The notes under the pieces: model-generated
The model's input: only the letters and a program-made list of their open reading frames with translations
Told to the model about the DNA's origin: nothing
Databases searched by the model: none
Made by a program: the position numbers and the translations under genes
NCBI GenBank assembly: GCA_028622995.1
Contig: JAJQJQ010000046.1
Coordinates: 1,612,001-1,676,000, forward strand
Origin: Panagrolaimus kolymaensis
Lineage: Eukaryota; Nematoda; Chromadorea; Rhabditida; Panagrolaimidae
DNA: 64,000 bases
Reading direction: 5' to 3'
Part shown: positions 1 to 11,600 of the stretch, one piece after another
Position numbering within the stretch: the first letter of the stretch is position 1
Layout of the letters: each line of letters opens with the position of its first letter

Positions 1-15
1 TTTTTATTAAATAAA

Positions 16-1398
16 CTAACGCAAATAAAATTCGCTTGAAAATGTATACCAATGTTTTAACCCACATTCAAGTTCCCAATCTTCAGGAAGCATATGTTTT
101 CGCAAAGTAAAAATTTTATCCACTGAGCAATGCTCCTCGCAACCTGTGATATTTAAAGGCATTACAATTGAGCTATCGGTTTGACTTTTATAAAATAATT
201 TTACGATATATTCATTTTCAATTTCATGTAATTCCACGAATATGGCTGTCGAATAATTTGGAAAAACATCCAATTCGATTCCAAAGGCATTAAACAAGGC
301 GCTGATGCTTGTGTCATGCTGAAAGAAAAAAAGCTAACGATTAAACAATGCCATGAAAAGCAAGAAATTTATTTACCCCTGAAAAAGCATAAAACTTTAA
401 ACGTTTATCTAAATTTCCTTTAACTCTTTGTTGCATTCGAGTTAAAATATCTCTCATCAATGGGCCACCTTTCAATCTTCGAATTATATCAGTGTGAAAT
501 AAATATTTTGAAGATAATTCATAAATTCTCCAAATTTCATTTTTTACTGTTTCATTAACCCATTCAGGAAGGGTATGAGTTTCATTATGACAGCTTGCAG
601 CAAATAATGGATCATATAAATACCAAATATCTCGAAATGGTAATGGAATTTTACCGGAACCTGATTTCTCTCCAATAAATCTTAGCATTGCTTCATTTTC
701 TTTAGAGAATTTAATTATTTCTGGGTGACTTGCATATATTCTTTGCCTTTCAAAATCAGCTGTAGGGCAAAGGATTCGATCGTAAAGTAACTAAAAGATT
801 CTTAATTTTATGAATGTGTTTTAATGAATCAGAAAAGCATACGATGTCATTAATTTTGGGAACTGTGTGAACGGGAATAGGAACCCAAAGTTCTTCCCCA
901 TGAATAGGAAAAATTCCAGATAGTACAGCTTGACCCGAAGCTAAAGTTCTGTTATAATCTGAACTTCTAACATAAACCTGAAATCTTTTTCTTGAAATTT
1001 TAGCTTTAAAAGAAAATGAATATACTAACTTCGAATGGAGAATAATCAGCTGCAAGAAATCCATCATAACGCTTTCTCAAAAATTGTCCAAGTTTAAATT
1101 CCTGTTGAATTCCTTTTTTAGTTAATTCTCCAAGTCCCAATGGCCATGAATTTATTCCATTTGCAAGGTCATTGGGTAATAAAATGCTTGGAGTTCGATC
1201 ACCATGTCTCCAAATCTATTTATAAATTTAAAATCTTTTAATTAATTAAGTTAAAAAAGTATTTAAAAGACTTACAGCATGGACAAGTCGAAGAGTAGTT
1301 AAATTTGCTTTTTCAAGCTCATTGGTTCCATCAATTTTTAAAATCAAAAAAATGCTTCCAATTATTAAATAAATTATTAGAGAAAATTTTAATATCAT
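16..1398 (-). CDS. histidine acid phosphatase, secreted or membrane-anchored
   Basis: Five exons, complement of 16-318, 377-790, 843-977, 1030-1215 and 1276-1398, join in phase to 386 aa. Residues 5-20 are hydrophobic (signal peptide or anchor). The catalytic RHGDRTP motif lies at residues 44-50, the [10 protein letters not shown] motif follows in exon 3, and the proton-donor HD dipeptide (HDTS) is at about residue 287, so all histidine phosphatase landmarks are intact. The family hydrolyses phosphate monoesters at acid pH by a phosphohistidine intermediate, usually in lysosomes or outside the cell. The ATG chosen is the one directly before the hydrophobic segment. A second family member lies at 32010-34632 on the other strand, with a different C-terminal tail. 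The physiological substrate cannot be told from sequence. Confidence 0.9.
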
Positions 1399-1575
1399 TA
1401 ATATTGTAAAATATCAAAAAACTCGATAAAATAAATGTTCATGAAGTGAAAAAATAAATGCATGTTGGAAGCGGAAGAACCAATAACGCGAGAAAAATTT
1501 TTTTTATGTTTTAGTTTGCATTCATTTATTTTTTATTTTTCGTTTTGAGAATAATTTAGGCGCGTGGATTTCATT
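1399..1575. other. short intergenic spacer
   Basis: AT-rich spacer between the acid phosphatase start and the end of the next minus-strand gene. No feature seen. Confidence 0.5.
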
Positions 1576-2064
1576 TTAAAAATTTAGATTAACATTACAT
1601 ATTTTATTTAATGAAACTAAAATTTCTTCGATTGAAACAAGATTAAAATTATTATTATTATCAGAATTATAAATAATTTCACCATGAATATTTAATTTGA
1701 TTATAGTTTTAGATTTTATTAAAAATTTAAGTTCATTAAATGAAATATTTTTTCCATCACTAATCCAAAGACGTAATAAATAAGAATTTGTTAATTTTGG
1801 AACAATATTACTTAAATTTATTGAATTCAAAGAAACTGAGTCAAGAAGTATTCCATTCTTTAAATTGATTGAAGAATAATTAAATGTATGATCCCATAAA
1901 CTTTGGATTATGTTTAATTTAAAGCAAAAATATTTGCAAGTTTTATATAATTTTTCAATGAAATTTGGTTTAAATTTTAGCCAAATATATTGAATGATGG
2001 GTTTTGGTAAAGAAAAATGTTGATTTTTCGCATTTTTAAAGTTGACGACAGAAGCAGTTGTCAT
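1576..2064 (-). CDS. short F-box-like family protein, possibly truncated
   Basis: One uninterrupted frame of 162 aa from the ATG at 2064 (the frame stays open further upstream to 2172, but that extension resembles nothing). It contains a helical stretch ending in KLYKTCKYFCFK, matching the TCK-F-K core in both halves of the gene at 45484-47294 and in the broken gene at 53475. The later part also matches: a WISDGK-F-ELKFL segment and an EEILVSLNKICNV end, comparable to LEDILALIPNASK. The homologues continue for about 90 further residues over two or three small exons; here the reading ends where the first homologous exon ends. Either the gene is truncated or the 3' exons were lost. F-box proteins recruit substrates to SCF ubiquitin ligases, but this divergent family is only F-box-like and its role is unknown. 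Confidence 0.5.
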   Translation of the reverse strand: MTTASVVNFKNAKNQHFSLPKPIIQYIWLKFKPNFIEKLYKTCKYFCFKLNIIQSLWDHTFNYSSINLKNGILLDSVSLNSINLSNIVPKLTNSYLLRLWISDGKNISFNELKFLIKSKTIIKLNIHGEIIYNSDNNNNFNLVSIEEILVSLNKICNVNLNF

Positions 2065-2287
2065 AGTTCGAAGAAACAAAAATAAGCAAATGAAAGGAAG
2101 GTGAGTGAGATGAATTTTTTGGACTAACGCAAGAAGTTGACGACGACCAAAATCTTTGGCTTGCATAAACAATCTTTATTATTTAAAATAATATTGAGAG
2201 TCAGGTTATTATTTCTTTGGAAGAGATATCGATTTTTGACAAACATTCCAATAAAAGTAATAATAATAAAAACAAATTATAACTGAT
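2065..2287. other. intergenic spacer
   Basis: AT-rich sequence between the F-box-like gene and the foldback element. No feature seen. Confidence 0.4.
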
Positions 2288-2986
2288 ATTAGTGCACAAG
2301 ATTACTATGTAAAAAAACAAAAGGCTGTTCAGGAAAAAACTTTTAGACGGTTGAAGAGATTAAATTTTAATTGATTTGGCTTTTAGACGGCTAATGAGAT
2401 TAAATTTTTTTTATTGATTTCAATAAATTATTTTATATGTTACACTGAAACAAACAGCCGCAGCACCGTCTTCGATTTTTAACAGTAAAAAAATTTTTGG
2501 TCCGACAATTAGTTATATTTAAATTTTTTGCTTAAAATACCTTTTTTCAAACATGCTTTGTTTCAGAAAACAATAGAAAATTGGAAAAAAAAACTAAAAA
2601 TTTTATTTTGTAATTGACCTTATAATTATTATTTTTTTCAATTTTCACCAAAACATTTTTTTCATCAATAATCTTGCGAATATACGAGTTGCTTTTACAT
2701 CTTATCTAATCAAGAATAAAACAAAATTTTTAATTTTTAACATTTTTAAAAAAATTTTTCAATATTAAATAGTTGGTAAAGAAGTTGGGTAATAACAATC
2801 GAAGACGGTGCTGCGGCTGTTTGTTTCAGTGTAACATATAAAATAATTTATTGAAATCAATAAAAAAAATTTAATCTCATTAGCCGTCTAAAAGCCAAAT
2901 CAATTAAAATTTAATCTCTTCAACCGTCTAAAAGTTTTTTCCTGAACAGCCTTTTGTTTTTTTACATAGTAATCTTGTGCACTAAT
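2288..2986. mobile_element. foldback/MITE-like element with perfect 190-bp inverted arms
   Basis: Positions 2288-2477 and 2797-2986 are exact reverse complements over 190 bases by direct reading, separated by a 319-bp AT-rich centre with no coding frame. Each arm holds two copies of a short motif (TTTTAGACGG then about eight bases then GAGATTAAATTTT) and ends inward in a GC-richer block containing GCCGCAGCACCGTC. Long terminal inverted repeats without a transposase are typical of non-autonomous foldback elements and MITEs. No convincing target-site duplication is visible. Identical arms suggest recent insertion or arm-to-arm gene conversion. The arms could fold into a very stable hairpin. The parent transposon family is unknown. 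Confidence 0.75.
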
Positions 2987-4046
2987 CTCTTGAGCCGTCT
3001 GCAACAATAATTACTAGAAACTCCGCTGCCTCCGGTCGGCGATCTTACTTGTTTTATTGAAAAATACAAAATTGCCACTCGTATTAATGCCTATGTTTTA
3101 ATAATTACTTTTCCAAAAAGTTATTGTATTGACTTTTATAAAAATTAAAACTTTTCCCGAACAATCTTATCACTCGTGTCTATTTTAATCACTTAATTTT
3201 CAATAATGAGATCCTAAAAATTGAAACATGTGTAAGCCTTTAAAACTTTTTTTTTGCACGAATCAAAATAAACAATGAACTGAACCATTAAAAAAAAATT
3301 TATACCAGCTTGTGAAAAATTCGCAAAAAGTTAAGGTTATAGTCATCGAGCAAGCTTACAATAGTTAAATCACTTAATTTGCGCAGCAAGCAAACCCATG
3401 TTTTGCTGATTTTTTATGTATATGAAAATTACCCAAATCATTTCATCGCGCTTGGAAAACAAAATATAGTTTCATTCTAATTTATGCAAATTTTTTAGGT
3501 GAATTTCCTATTTTAATATAAAAGATTTCAAGATAAGATACAAAAAAACAGAGAGAAAAAGAATAATAATATGTATGGGAAAAAGCGAAGCCTAGTAGCC
3601 CTGGGACTGCGACCAAAAGTAATCGAAAACGAACGAACAATAAAAATTAATAAGAAGGAAATATTCAAGTTACTTTTCGATTAAACTCACCGAAAATAAT
3701 AAAAAAAGTTCCCTATGTTTATTCTTTTCATAAACTAAACGTCAGCGTACTTTTAATTAAATTTTGCGTTTAGAATACCTAAAAGTTTTGTATGCTAATC
3801 CAATTAAATTTAGAAAAAAAAATATACGATCCAAAAGCTTAGTTAAAAAAAATTTCATTGAAAATCGTTAAAAATAATTTCGCTTTAATTTCATAATAAA
3901 GAAACTTAATATTCATAAAAAAAGTAAAATTTGTGAATATTTTATTAAAAATTTGCATATTTTCTAATGAAAACATTATTAAAAATCATAAAAAATTATT
4001 TGGATATAATTGTCTCAATTCAATTAAAACAATTTATTAAAAAAAA
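2987..4046. other. gene-poor spacer beside the foldback element
   Basis: No gene recognised. Immediately right of the element (to about 3000) there is one more copy of the AATCTC...CCGTCT motif found inside its arms, so the repeat family may extend past the visible boundary. A GC-richer patch at about 3018-3050 may be old transposon sequence. The remainder is AT-rich. Confidence 0.4.
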
Positions 4047-4113
4047 TTGTGGGGATTCGAACCTATGACAGAAATATCCAAACATCACCGCCTTCAACGC
4101 CTACGCCACACAG
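4047..4113 (-). repeat. tRNA-like (SINE or pseudo-tRNA) sequence
   Basis: Read on the minus strand, there is an A-box-like TGGCGTAGGCG, then about 35 nt further a perfect B-box-like GGTTCGAATCC, the spacing of an internal RNA polymerase III promoter. The flanks TGTGTGG and CCCCACA could form six of seven acceptor-stem pairs. The T-stem beside the B box does not pair well, and no good anticodon stem is seen. It is therefore more likely a degenerate tRNA or the head of a tRNA-derived SINE than a working tRNA gene. Confidence 0.4.
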
Positions 4114-4493
4114 CAAATGTATAACAAGGAACTTTAGCCAATGATATTTTTACTCTAAATCAAAATATTTAAATTTCCATAGCGGCATACATCTATTTTT
4201 ATGTGATGTTTTTTAAAGTTAGCTTACTCATAGAGGTAATTGAGGGTGGAGAAAACGATTTTTATAGCCAGAATATGCGTTAACTTTGCTGCAACGCTCA
4301 GCGGGACATTGTGAACTTTTAAAATGTTGTGATTAAGCACTTTTTTTCTATACTTCCTTCTATTTTTTTTAAAAATTCGTCAATGCGACGAAAAATTGAC
4401 CCTAAAGAGCCCTCTAATATCAACATAATTACACGAAATAAAAAAAATCATAAATTTCGGTTAGCAGATCGGGCGTTCTCATTGCTAAAACAG

Positions 4494-4522
4494 CCGCACC
4501 CCTCGCTTCGCTCGGGGTGCGG
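4494..4522. repeat. GC-rich hairpin
   Basis: CCGCACCCC is followed after 11 nt by its exact complement GGGGTGCGG, giving a 9-bp GC-only-but-one stem inside very AT-rich DNA. No gene accounts for it. Such isolated GC-rich palindromes often belong to non-autonomous transposons. Function unknown. Confidence 0.5.
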
Positions 4523-4906
4523 CGGGATTAGTCACGAAAAAGTTGGAAATAAAAAAATGCGTTAGGGCGATTTACTAAATTTTTAGTTTCAATGTGGCCA
4601 CTGGCCAGCCAAAAGTTGTTAATGTAAAAAAATGGAGACTATTTTATTAAACACATTTATTAAGGTTTCATTATTCATAAAAAATACTAAAAAAAACTAA
4701 TATTTACAAAAACCCGTTCTTGGAGGGTTGTATGGATATCCAAACCACAGACGGCAGTAAAAAAGTTATATTTTAAACGTTTTGTTTTTTTTTTTTTGTC
4801 ACAATTCTAAAATCACCGGGGAAAAATGGAGAAAAGAAAATTAAGAGTATGGGCTTTAAAAATTTTGGCAGGAAAAGTATCATATTTTTGTTTTGGACCA
4901 TTATTA

Positions 4907-7900
4907 TTACATTCGACTAAATCTTGCAACACTAGAGCATAATCGAGTTTGGGGAATGTTACACCATCCACAAGAAGATCGACAATTTTCACTCATCCAT
5001 TGTCTTCGTCGACTGCATTCACCTTGAGATCGATAATATGCGCATGATCGATGTCGATCAAAGCATCCTTGTCGATTGGGTTGATTGGAGCGACAATAAC
5101 CACATGAACGTTTACAATATCTCGTCATATAATTAGTATTTCGAGAGCATTCATTTCTTTGAGCCCATAAAACGCAACATGGATCATCATTGAAGCATGT
5201 AGCGGCTGGAGTTACAGCAGCTAAGAATGAACGTTGTGGAGCTCGTCGAACATTGTTGTTGTTTATGGCCTAAATTTTTTAGAGATTTATTTTATATTTT
5301 TTGGTTGGCTAAAAAGTTTGAGAAAAGCGGATAGTTAAAAATTGAGAAGGAAAAAAATGTTAGCAAAAAAACAAAACGCAAATAAAAAAGCTGTGATTAT
5401 TATTATTTTTTATGTTAGTTTTAAGCAATGGAAAAAAAGCTTTGATAGAGGAAAGTTGGAGGAAGGTGCTGCCGAAGTTTTTTTAACCTGTCGAGTAGTA
5501 GATGGTCGTCTTCGAGAAACACCACGTCGAGCAGACGACAATGATGATGATGGAATAAAAAAGCGTTTTTGTTGTTGTTGAAAAACTGATTGAGAAAATG
5601 TACGTCGAGGCTAAAATTTTATTTAAAACCCTGAACCATCATCACCTAATCTTTTTAGCTCTGACTCTTAAAGCAAAAAATGTTCAACTTCTAATACCAA
5701 TATGTTGAAGATGCTTTTAATCGCGAGAGTTCAGAACTAAAATTGTTATCAATCCCGAAACCACCACCAAAAAATCACGGTAAACTTTTTGTTTCTTAAA
5801 ACAAGCAAACTAAAAAATTAACCAACCGTAACTGCAGGTTGTTGCTGCTGTCTTTGTTGAACTTGAGGCTGTGCTCTTGGTATTGGTCTTGGTTGAGGCT
5901 GCTGTTGTTGTTGTTGCTGTTGCTGAGGTTGTTGTTGAGCACCTTGGAAGCTACCTTGCATGCATCTACCATTCATACAAATTCCACCAAAGCATGCATC
6001 CAATCCTTGGAAACCCATACAATTTCCACCCATTTTAATTTTCGATACACAATGAGCGAAAGCAAAACGAGTATCACAAAATAAATATTGTGAACCACAA
6101 CCAAATACATTTTGATGGGAACATGTTGGTCGAGGAGCATATTGATACATGGCATCGGTGTATGCATTTGATAAACCTCCACGATTAGTAACTTCAAAAG
6201 GTCTCATATTTGCATTAGCAAAATGTTGTTGATTAGCACACCATACATAATCTTGAGGATATGCTTGTTCTCGAGTCCAACGAGATTGACGCATTTGTCT
6301 CCAATTTTCCCAAATTAAATCCACAAAACTATGATGCAAATAAAAAGTTGGATCATTGCCTGAAGTTTGTGGAGGTTTCATATCTCCTCCAACCCAAAGA
6401 TGCACGCTGGAATGAGAATATTCGATGGCTCCATAATTTGGTGGAAATGGGCAACCTTGTTGAGGAGCGGTATAAGCAAGAATATTTTGGATTTCTGTTT
6501 GGGCCATAACATTATTGAGATCTGATTCATTAAATAGGCGACCTTCCGTGCCCAAATGACTAAAAAAATAATATAAAGAGTTAATGAGTTAATGGAAATT
6601 TGAGAAACGACGAGAAAAATTATCGCTTGCTATTTCTTATCACACCAAAAGAAGACAAAGCAACTTACCGAGTAATAAATGGACGACCTTCAAGAGTTCT
6701 CCAACCCGCAAAAGGACCATTAACAACATTTCCACTAAAATCTGCTTCACCCAAAAATAATGGACTCCAAAGTATTGAATCTCGAGGATCAGGTAAATAA
6801 AAATCCAATACACTATCCCAATATGGAATAGCTAGACCAGGATCAATCATGCGAATAGCAATTTCAAAACGTTTTAAAAATTCTCGATGCCATGGTAAAA
6901 ATCCTGGACCTGAATGTGCTCCAGATGCAGTTCCAACTTGACGATGTTGTTCACTCAAACGATCATATTCTCCACTTCGTTTCATTTGTTGTAAAACCGA
7001 TTGAAATCTTTGCCTTTCATTATCCGTCATAACTCGATATTCTTTTCGATATGCGGGTCTCAAAGGTTGTCCATTACTTAAAACACATTGGCCTCCAGGT
7101 CCACCCAAGCCTCGCATATACGAACACACGCAACCCAAATCCATGCAAGCATAAGGCGAAGGATTAAAGGGTTGTGGAACAGCGGGTGAAAGCCAAGGTT
7201 GTTGTGGAACGGCTGGAGCATTTATAACCATATTATCATCGATTTGTTGTTGTTGAGTTATAAAATTTCGAGCATTCATATCCCACATTGATAATTGATT
7301 ACATATCATCATAAAAGCTGAAACATATATTTTTTTGAAAGTTGAAAACTTTGATAAATGTCATTTATTAATTTTTTTCTTCGACATCGAAATTTTTCAA
7401 CGATAAATATATTTTACGATAAGTCCTTTTTTGGAAAATAGAATTTAATAAGAAATTATTTTATCGTTTACTATTATCAAATTTTCTAATTATTTGGATT
7501 ATGTTTTTTTTGTCATTTACAAAGCCCATTGTTTTGCTTTAACTATCACTCAAAAAAAATTAACCCATGTGTCAATCTTCAATATTTTTTTCCTCCATGT
7601 TTCCATGTTTTTCAACACCCTCACTTTCTCTTTTTTTTGCACTCCATTTTTTTGTTCCTCCAAAAAATAAAATTTGTGTGCAAAATTTGAGTTTAGAATG
7701 TAGCCTTTTTTGACGGTTGTTGTTTTTTCAAGATTTCCTGTTTTCTCTTTTAGAACCTCATCCATTTTTTATTTGGTTTGCAAAATCTATGAAAAAAATT
7801 TCTTTCGGTTTTTCAGAGAAACTTAAAAATTTATTTTTTATTGTTACGTCACTTTCTTTGTCCTTGAAAAATGCGCATCATTTTTTTTATTGTCTATGAG

Positions 7901-8686
7901 AAATAACAGCGCCAACAACAGGTATTTAATTTCTCTCGAAAAATATTTAGTGACCGTTAAAGGGCATTCAAATTCCGAATCTTTGATAATTAAAAAAAGA
8001 TGAAAGTTATTTATCAGCATTTTTAACTTTCTCCATTGTGTGACTTTTCTCATAACATCTACCTACAACCCGCATCGAAAAAAAGCCATTCAATAAACAC
8101 ATCAAATAAAAAAAGGAATACTTTAAGAATTTTTTTATTAGTTTGTTGTTTTTGTAATTGATAAAGTAATAAAGGAAGGAAAAGAATAGGCATGCAATTT
8201 TTTATTTATTTGTTTCTCCTGATTGTTGGTTTTTTAAATAAAAGTTTTCTGAATTATTTTAAACAAATGAACATATCACAAGATTGATAAAGTTCAAGAA
8301 AACAAGGCCACATATGTTTTATTGTTTCTCGTGGGTTCCGTAAACGCATTTTTACAAAAAGGAAAAAAACAAAGATCTCACACTTTATGGAAATTTAAAG
8401 TGAGAAGTTCGAATCTATTTTTCATTAATAAAAGCACACATAAGATTTTTTATTATTAAGAAAAATTATATCTAAATCTCGAAAAGGATTTTTGGAAAAC
8501 TAAGAAGCTTTCGGTGATTTCCCTTCCATACCATTTTTTATTGTTGTTAAAATTGTGATTTTGATAGGCTTTTTTATAATTGTGAACATACTTACCAGCA
8601 TTGGGTGCCATGGCACATTGATTTTGAGCTTCCACATAGTTGACAAGCAACAACAATAATAAAGTCACAAAGTAACAAAGCTGCAT
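4907..8686 (-). CDS. secreted tyrosinase with two C-terminal ShKT domains
   Basis: Five exons, complement of 4907-5269, 5488-5610, 5827-6559, 6669-7317 and 8596-8686, give 652 aa. An N-terminal signal peptide runs to about residue 20. The dicopper centre is visible: CuA around [14 protein letters not shown], and CuB around HSSVHLW plus [16 protein letters not shown] Cys-rich stretch and a Gln/Pro linker follow, then two six-cysteine ShKT domains at about residues 557-591 and 600-634. Tyrosinases oxidise tyrosine and other phenols to quinones; nematode tyr genes of this layout are thought to act in cuticle or eggshell cross-linking. The donor at 5826 (GTTGGT) is the weakest junction: without it the protein would stop at 5818 and lack the ShKT domains. 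Intron 1 is 1278 bp, far longer than its neighbours. Confidence 0.85.
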
Positions 8687-11600
8687 TTTTTAAACTTCGC
8701 AAAAATTTCAAAGAATAAAAATGGCTTTGGTTACCTAAAAATCCAATTTGATATAATTTAAAATATCAATGTTCAAAGATAAAATAATTAATTATCGCAA
8801 CTCGGCAAAAAAGTCTCTCGACTTTGATAAAGACAAATGTTTACTCTTTAATTTAAAATTAATCAGGTCAATGAAAAAAAAAAATAAAGTTGAAAAAACT
8901 TTAGGGACATTACAAACTAAAAATTCAATTCAAGAAGCAATAGTTAACAGTTTTTCGACCTTGGTCGTTTCCGTTATTTTTTATTTTTTTCTTTGTTGAA
9001 CAAACTCTTTTTCTCTACCTATCTCTTGGGAGAAGATAGTCGGGGTCTTAAAAGGTGGAGTTTAACAAAATGATAAAATAGAGAGTAAAGTTTAAAAATT
9101 GGATCGAATACTGATTACAAAAAAAAGAGATACAATTTTAAAAAGATAAACACAAAAGCAATTTTCATAAACTATGATGAATCAAGAATTTTTCTCCCAG
9201 AATAAAACTATGAAAGAAAAACAGCTAACATGCTTTTTTTTTTACTTATATAAAGCAGAATTTCAGATTCTCAAAAAATTATTGAAAGAGGTATCCAATC
9301 GGATCGAAGACATTATTCACATGTTTATTTTTCGTTTATCAAAATTTCTCAAATATCTTCAAAAAGAAAAACGTTTAATTAACAAAGAAATATAAAACTT
9401 CGAAAAACTAAAATTTAAAGATTTAAATTGGCCCAAATTCTTCCACCCATCAAAATTATTAATTTTCATTTATTTTTAACAGATCATCAACCCTTTTAAT
9501 AACCGTATCATAAACCCAAAAGATTGATAAAATTATATGATACTTTAATATTTTATTTTATATTAAAAAACATATTAAACAATAAAAGGTCATCATCATC
9601 ATTCGAATCCATTGTTTTTATTCCTAAAGACGAAGAAGAAGGCCACTCATATAAATAAGGAAGAGGTGGAACAATTGAATAAAAATGAATGAATGAGTGG
9701 AATTCCTTTCATGGCTGTTTAATGTTGGGGGTTGCGTCATTTGTTATTTGGGGAATAAACAAGTCAAAACAAAAAAAAGAATTACATAGAAAAAGAGAAA
9801 GTTAACCTTTACTCATTCTCATCATTAACTTAAAAACCATCAAATCAACTGAAGGGAAGAAAGGTAAAAAAAATAACATGATCAAGATCAGCTGTAATGT
9901 AACACCTTCATGGTAAAATTTGGAAGTAATAATTTGATTAAAGAAAAAGATAAATTTGCATGGGAAAAAATTTATTTGATATAATCAAAAGTTTTTTGTA
10001 TTCATGTGTTTACGAATTTTAGCGCCAAAAAATACAAATAAAAAGACACTAAACTTGAACTGAAAATTTGGTTTCTGAAGCTTTAGTCGCAAACTGATAT
10101 CAGAAGGCTCACCCAAATCAAAATAAGTCTAAGAAGAAGAAAAAGGAAGTAAGCCACGACAAGGATTTTTTGCACTTTTATCTGCCACAAAGCATTAGCA
10201 AAACATTATTAAATAATTTTTACTATTTTGTTTTTGACTCATATTTGGAATTCGGGTACTCACATTAAGGATGAATTAATGCTCATTTACTCCCTCTCTT
10301 TAATGTCCATATAAAAAAAATTACTGACAGCCAAGAATAGCATCCGCCTTCATAATAAAAAATCTTTGCTAAAAAAGATTATTCGTTTTTTATGCTATGG
10401 AATGGAAAAGAAAGAAAAGCAGAAATAAAGTATTCATTATTTGTAAAGGAATTAATTATTTGTATAATATTTAGAAATCACCCAAATGATTAATATAACT
10501 AAATGACATAGTTCGAGGAATTACCTGAACCTACGATGCTGGGCGATCTGGAAGTCACAAAAAAATTGGCTGACGAATTCTTGACTCCAACACTTTTCTA
10601 AAATAAGTAAAAAACTAATTTGCCAAGTAAAAAATGTGTAACAAAACCACGCATTTTTAGTTTTTTTAGACCTTCTACAATATCAAAGAAAAAATATCTG
10701 AAGAAATTATACTAAACTTGACTTGACGACTCAAAGTAATTTTCATGATGTCAGCTGATGACTTGTATTCCAACTCAATAAAGACACAAAATGAAAAATT
10801 ACTAATATAAAATTCACATCAAAATGAAAATCAAAAAATCATATAATTCAGCAAATAACACCTTAATACTATCTTCCATAAAAATGTGGGCCCATTAAAA
10901 CAACCGCCGTCAACATTCGTTCAAACTCGAACTTTGAATCAAAAAAAAGTGAAACAAATAAAAAAATATTTGGAAGGAAAGCGTTCGTTCGTCGAGAAGT
11001 TGACGAACATCTTTGCTCTATTGTACCATGAAACATTCTGTGTTAATATATTTTTTTATTTTTTGTACTGTTCTTCCGCCTCCATCTTAAAAAATAAAAA
11101 TCTAATTTTTTTTATATGTATGTTCTCATATTTCTTCCATTAATTCTTTATATTTCTTTTTGGCCATCATCAAATTCAAGTCTTGTCGTTTTCGTTGTTG
11201 TTTTTTTTTCTTTTTCCATCAGAAATTTTGTTTAGAAAAGTGTTTCTTTTTTTAATTTTATTTTATGTATTTCTAATTTAAGGCAACAATGGTTTTTTAA
11301 AGAGGGTACAGATCGTGAACTTTTTTATTTTTGGGGTCAAAGAGAAACCTCCTTCCTTCCTCCAAAAAAAATAAAAATGCAGAAACAACCTGAATTGGAA
11401 CGTGAAAAAACAGGAATATTTTCAAGAAAGAAAAAAGAAAATATGCAAGAAATGAAATAAAAAAAAGAACAATGGGCCAATTTTTTAAGGATGCGATTGC
11501 TATTTTTTTTATTATCGTTTTTTTGTTTTTGTTTGAAGTCTTCTTCGTTGCATTGTTGTAAAAAAATTTGATGATTGAAAGTGAGAGGCCTCTTTACTTT

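Noticed and set aside
8769..9395. Two plus-strand open frames upstream of the tyrosinase
   Set aside because: Lysine/phenylalanine-rich, no splice context, no resemblance; expected by chance in AT-rich DNA.
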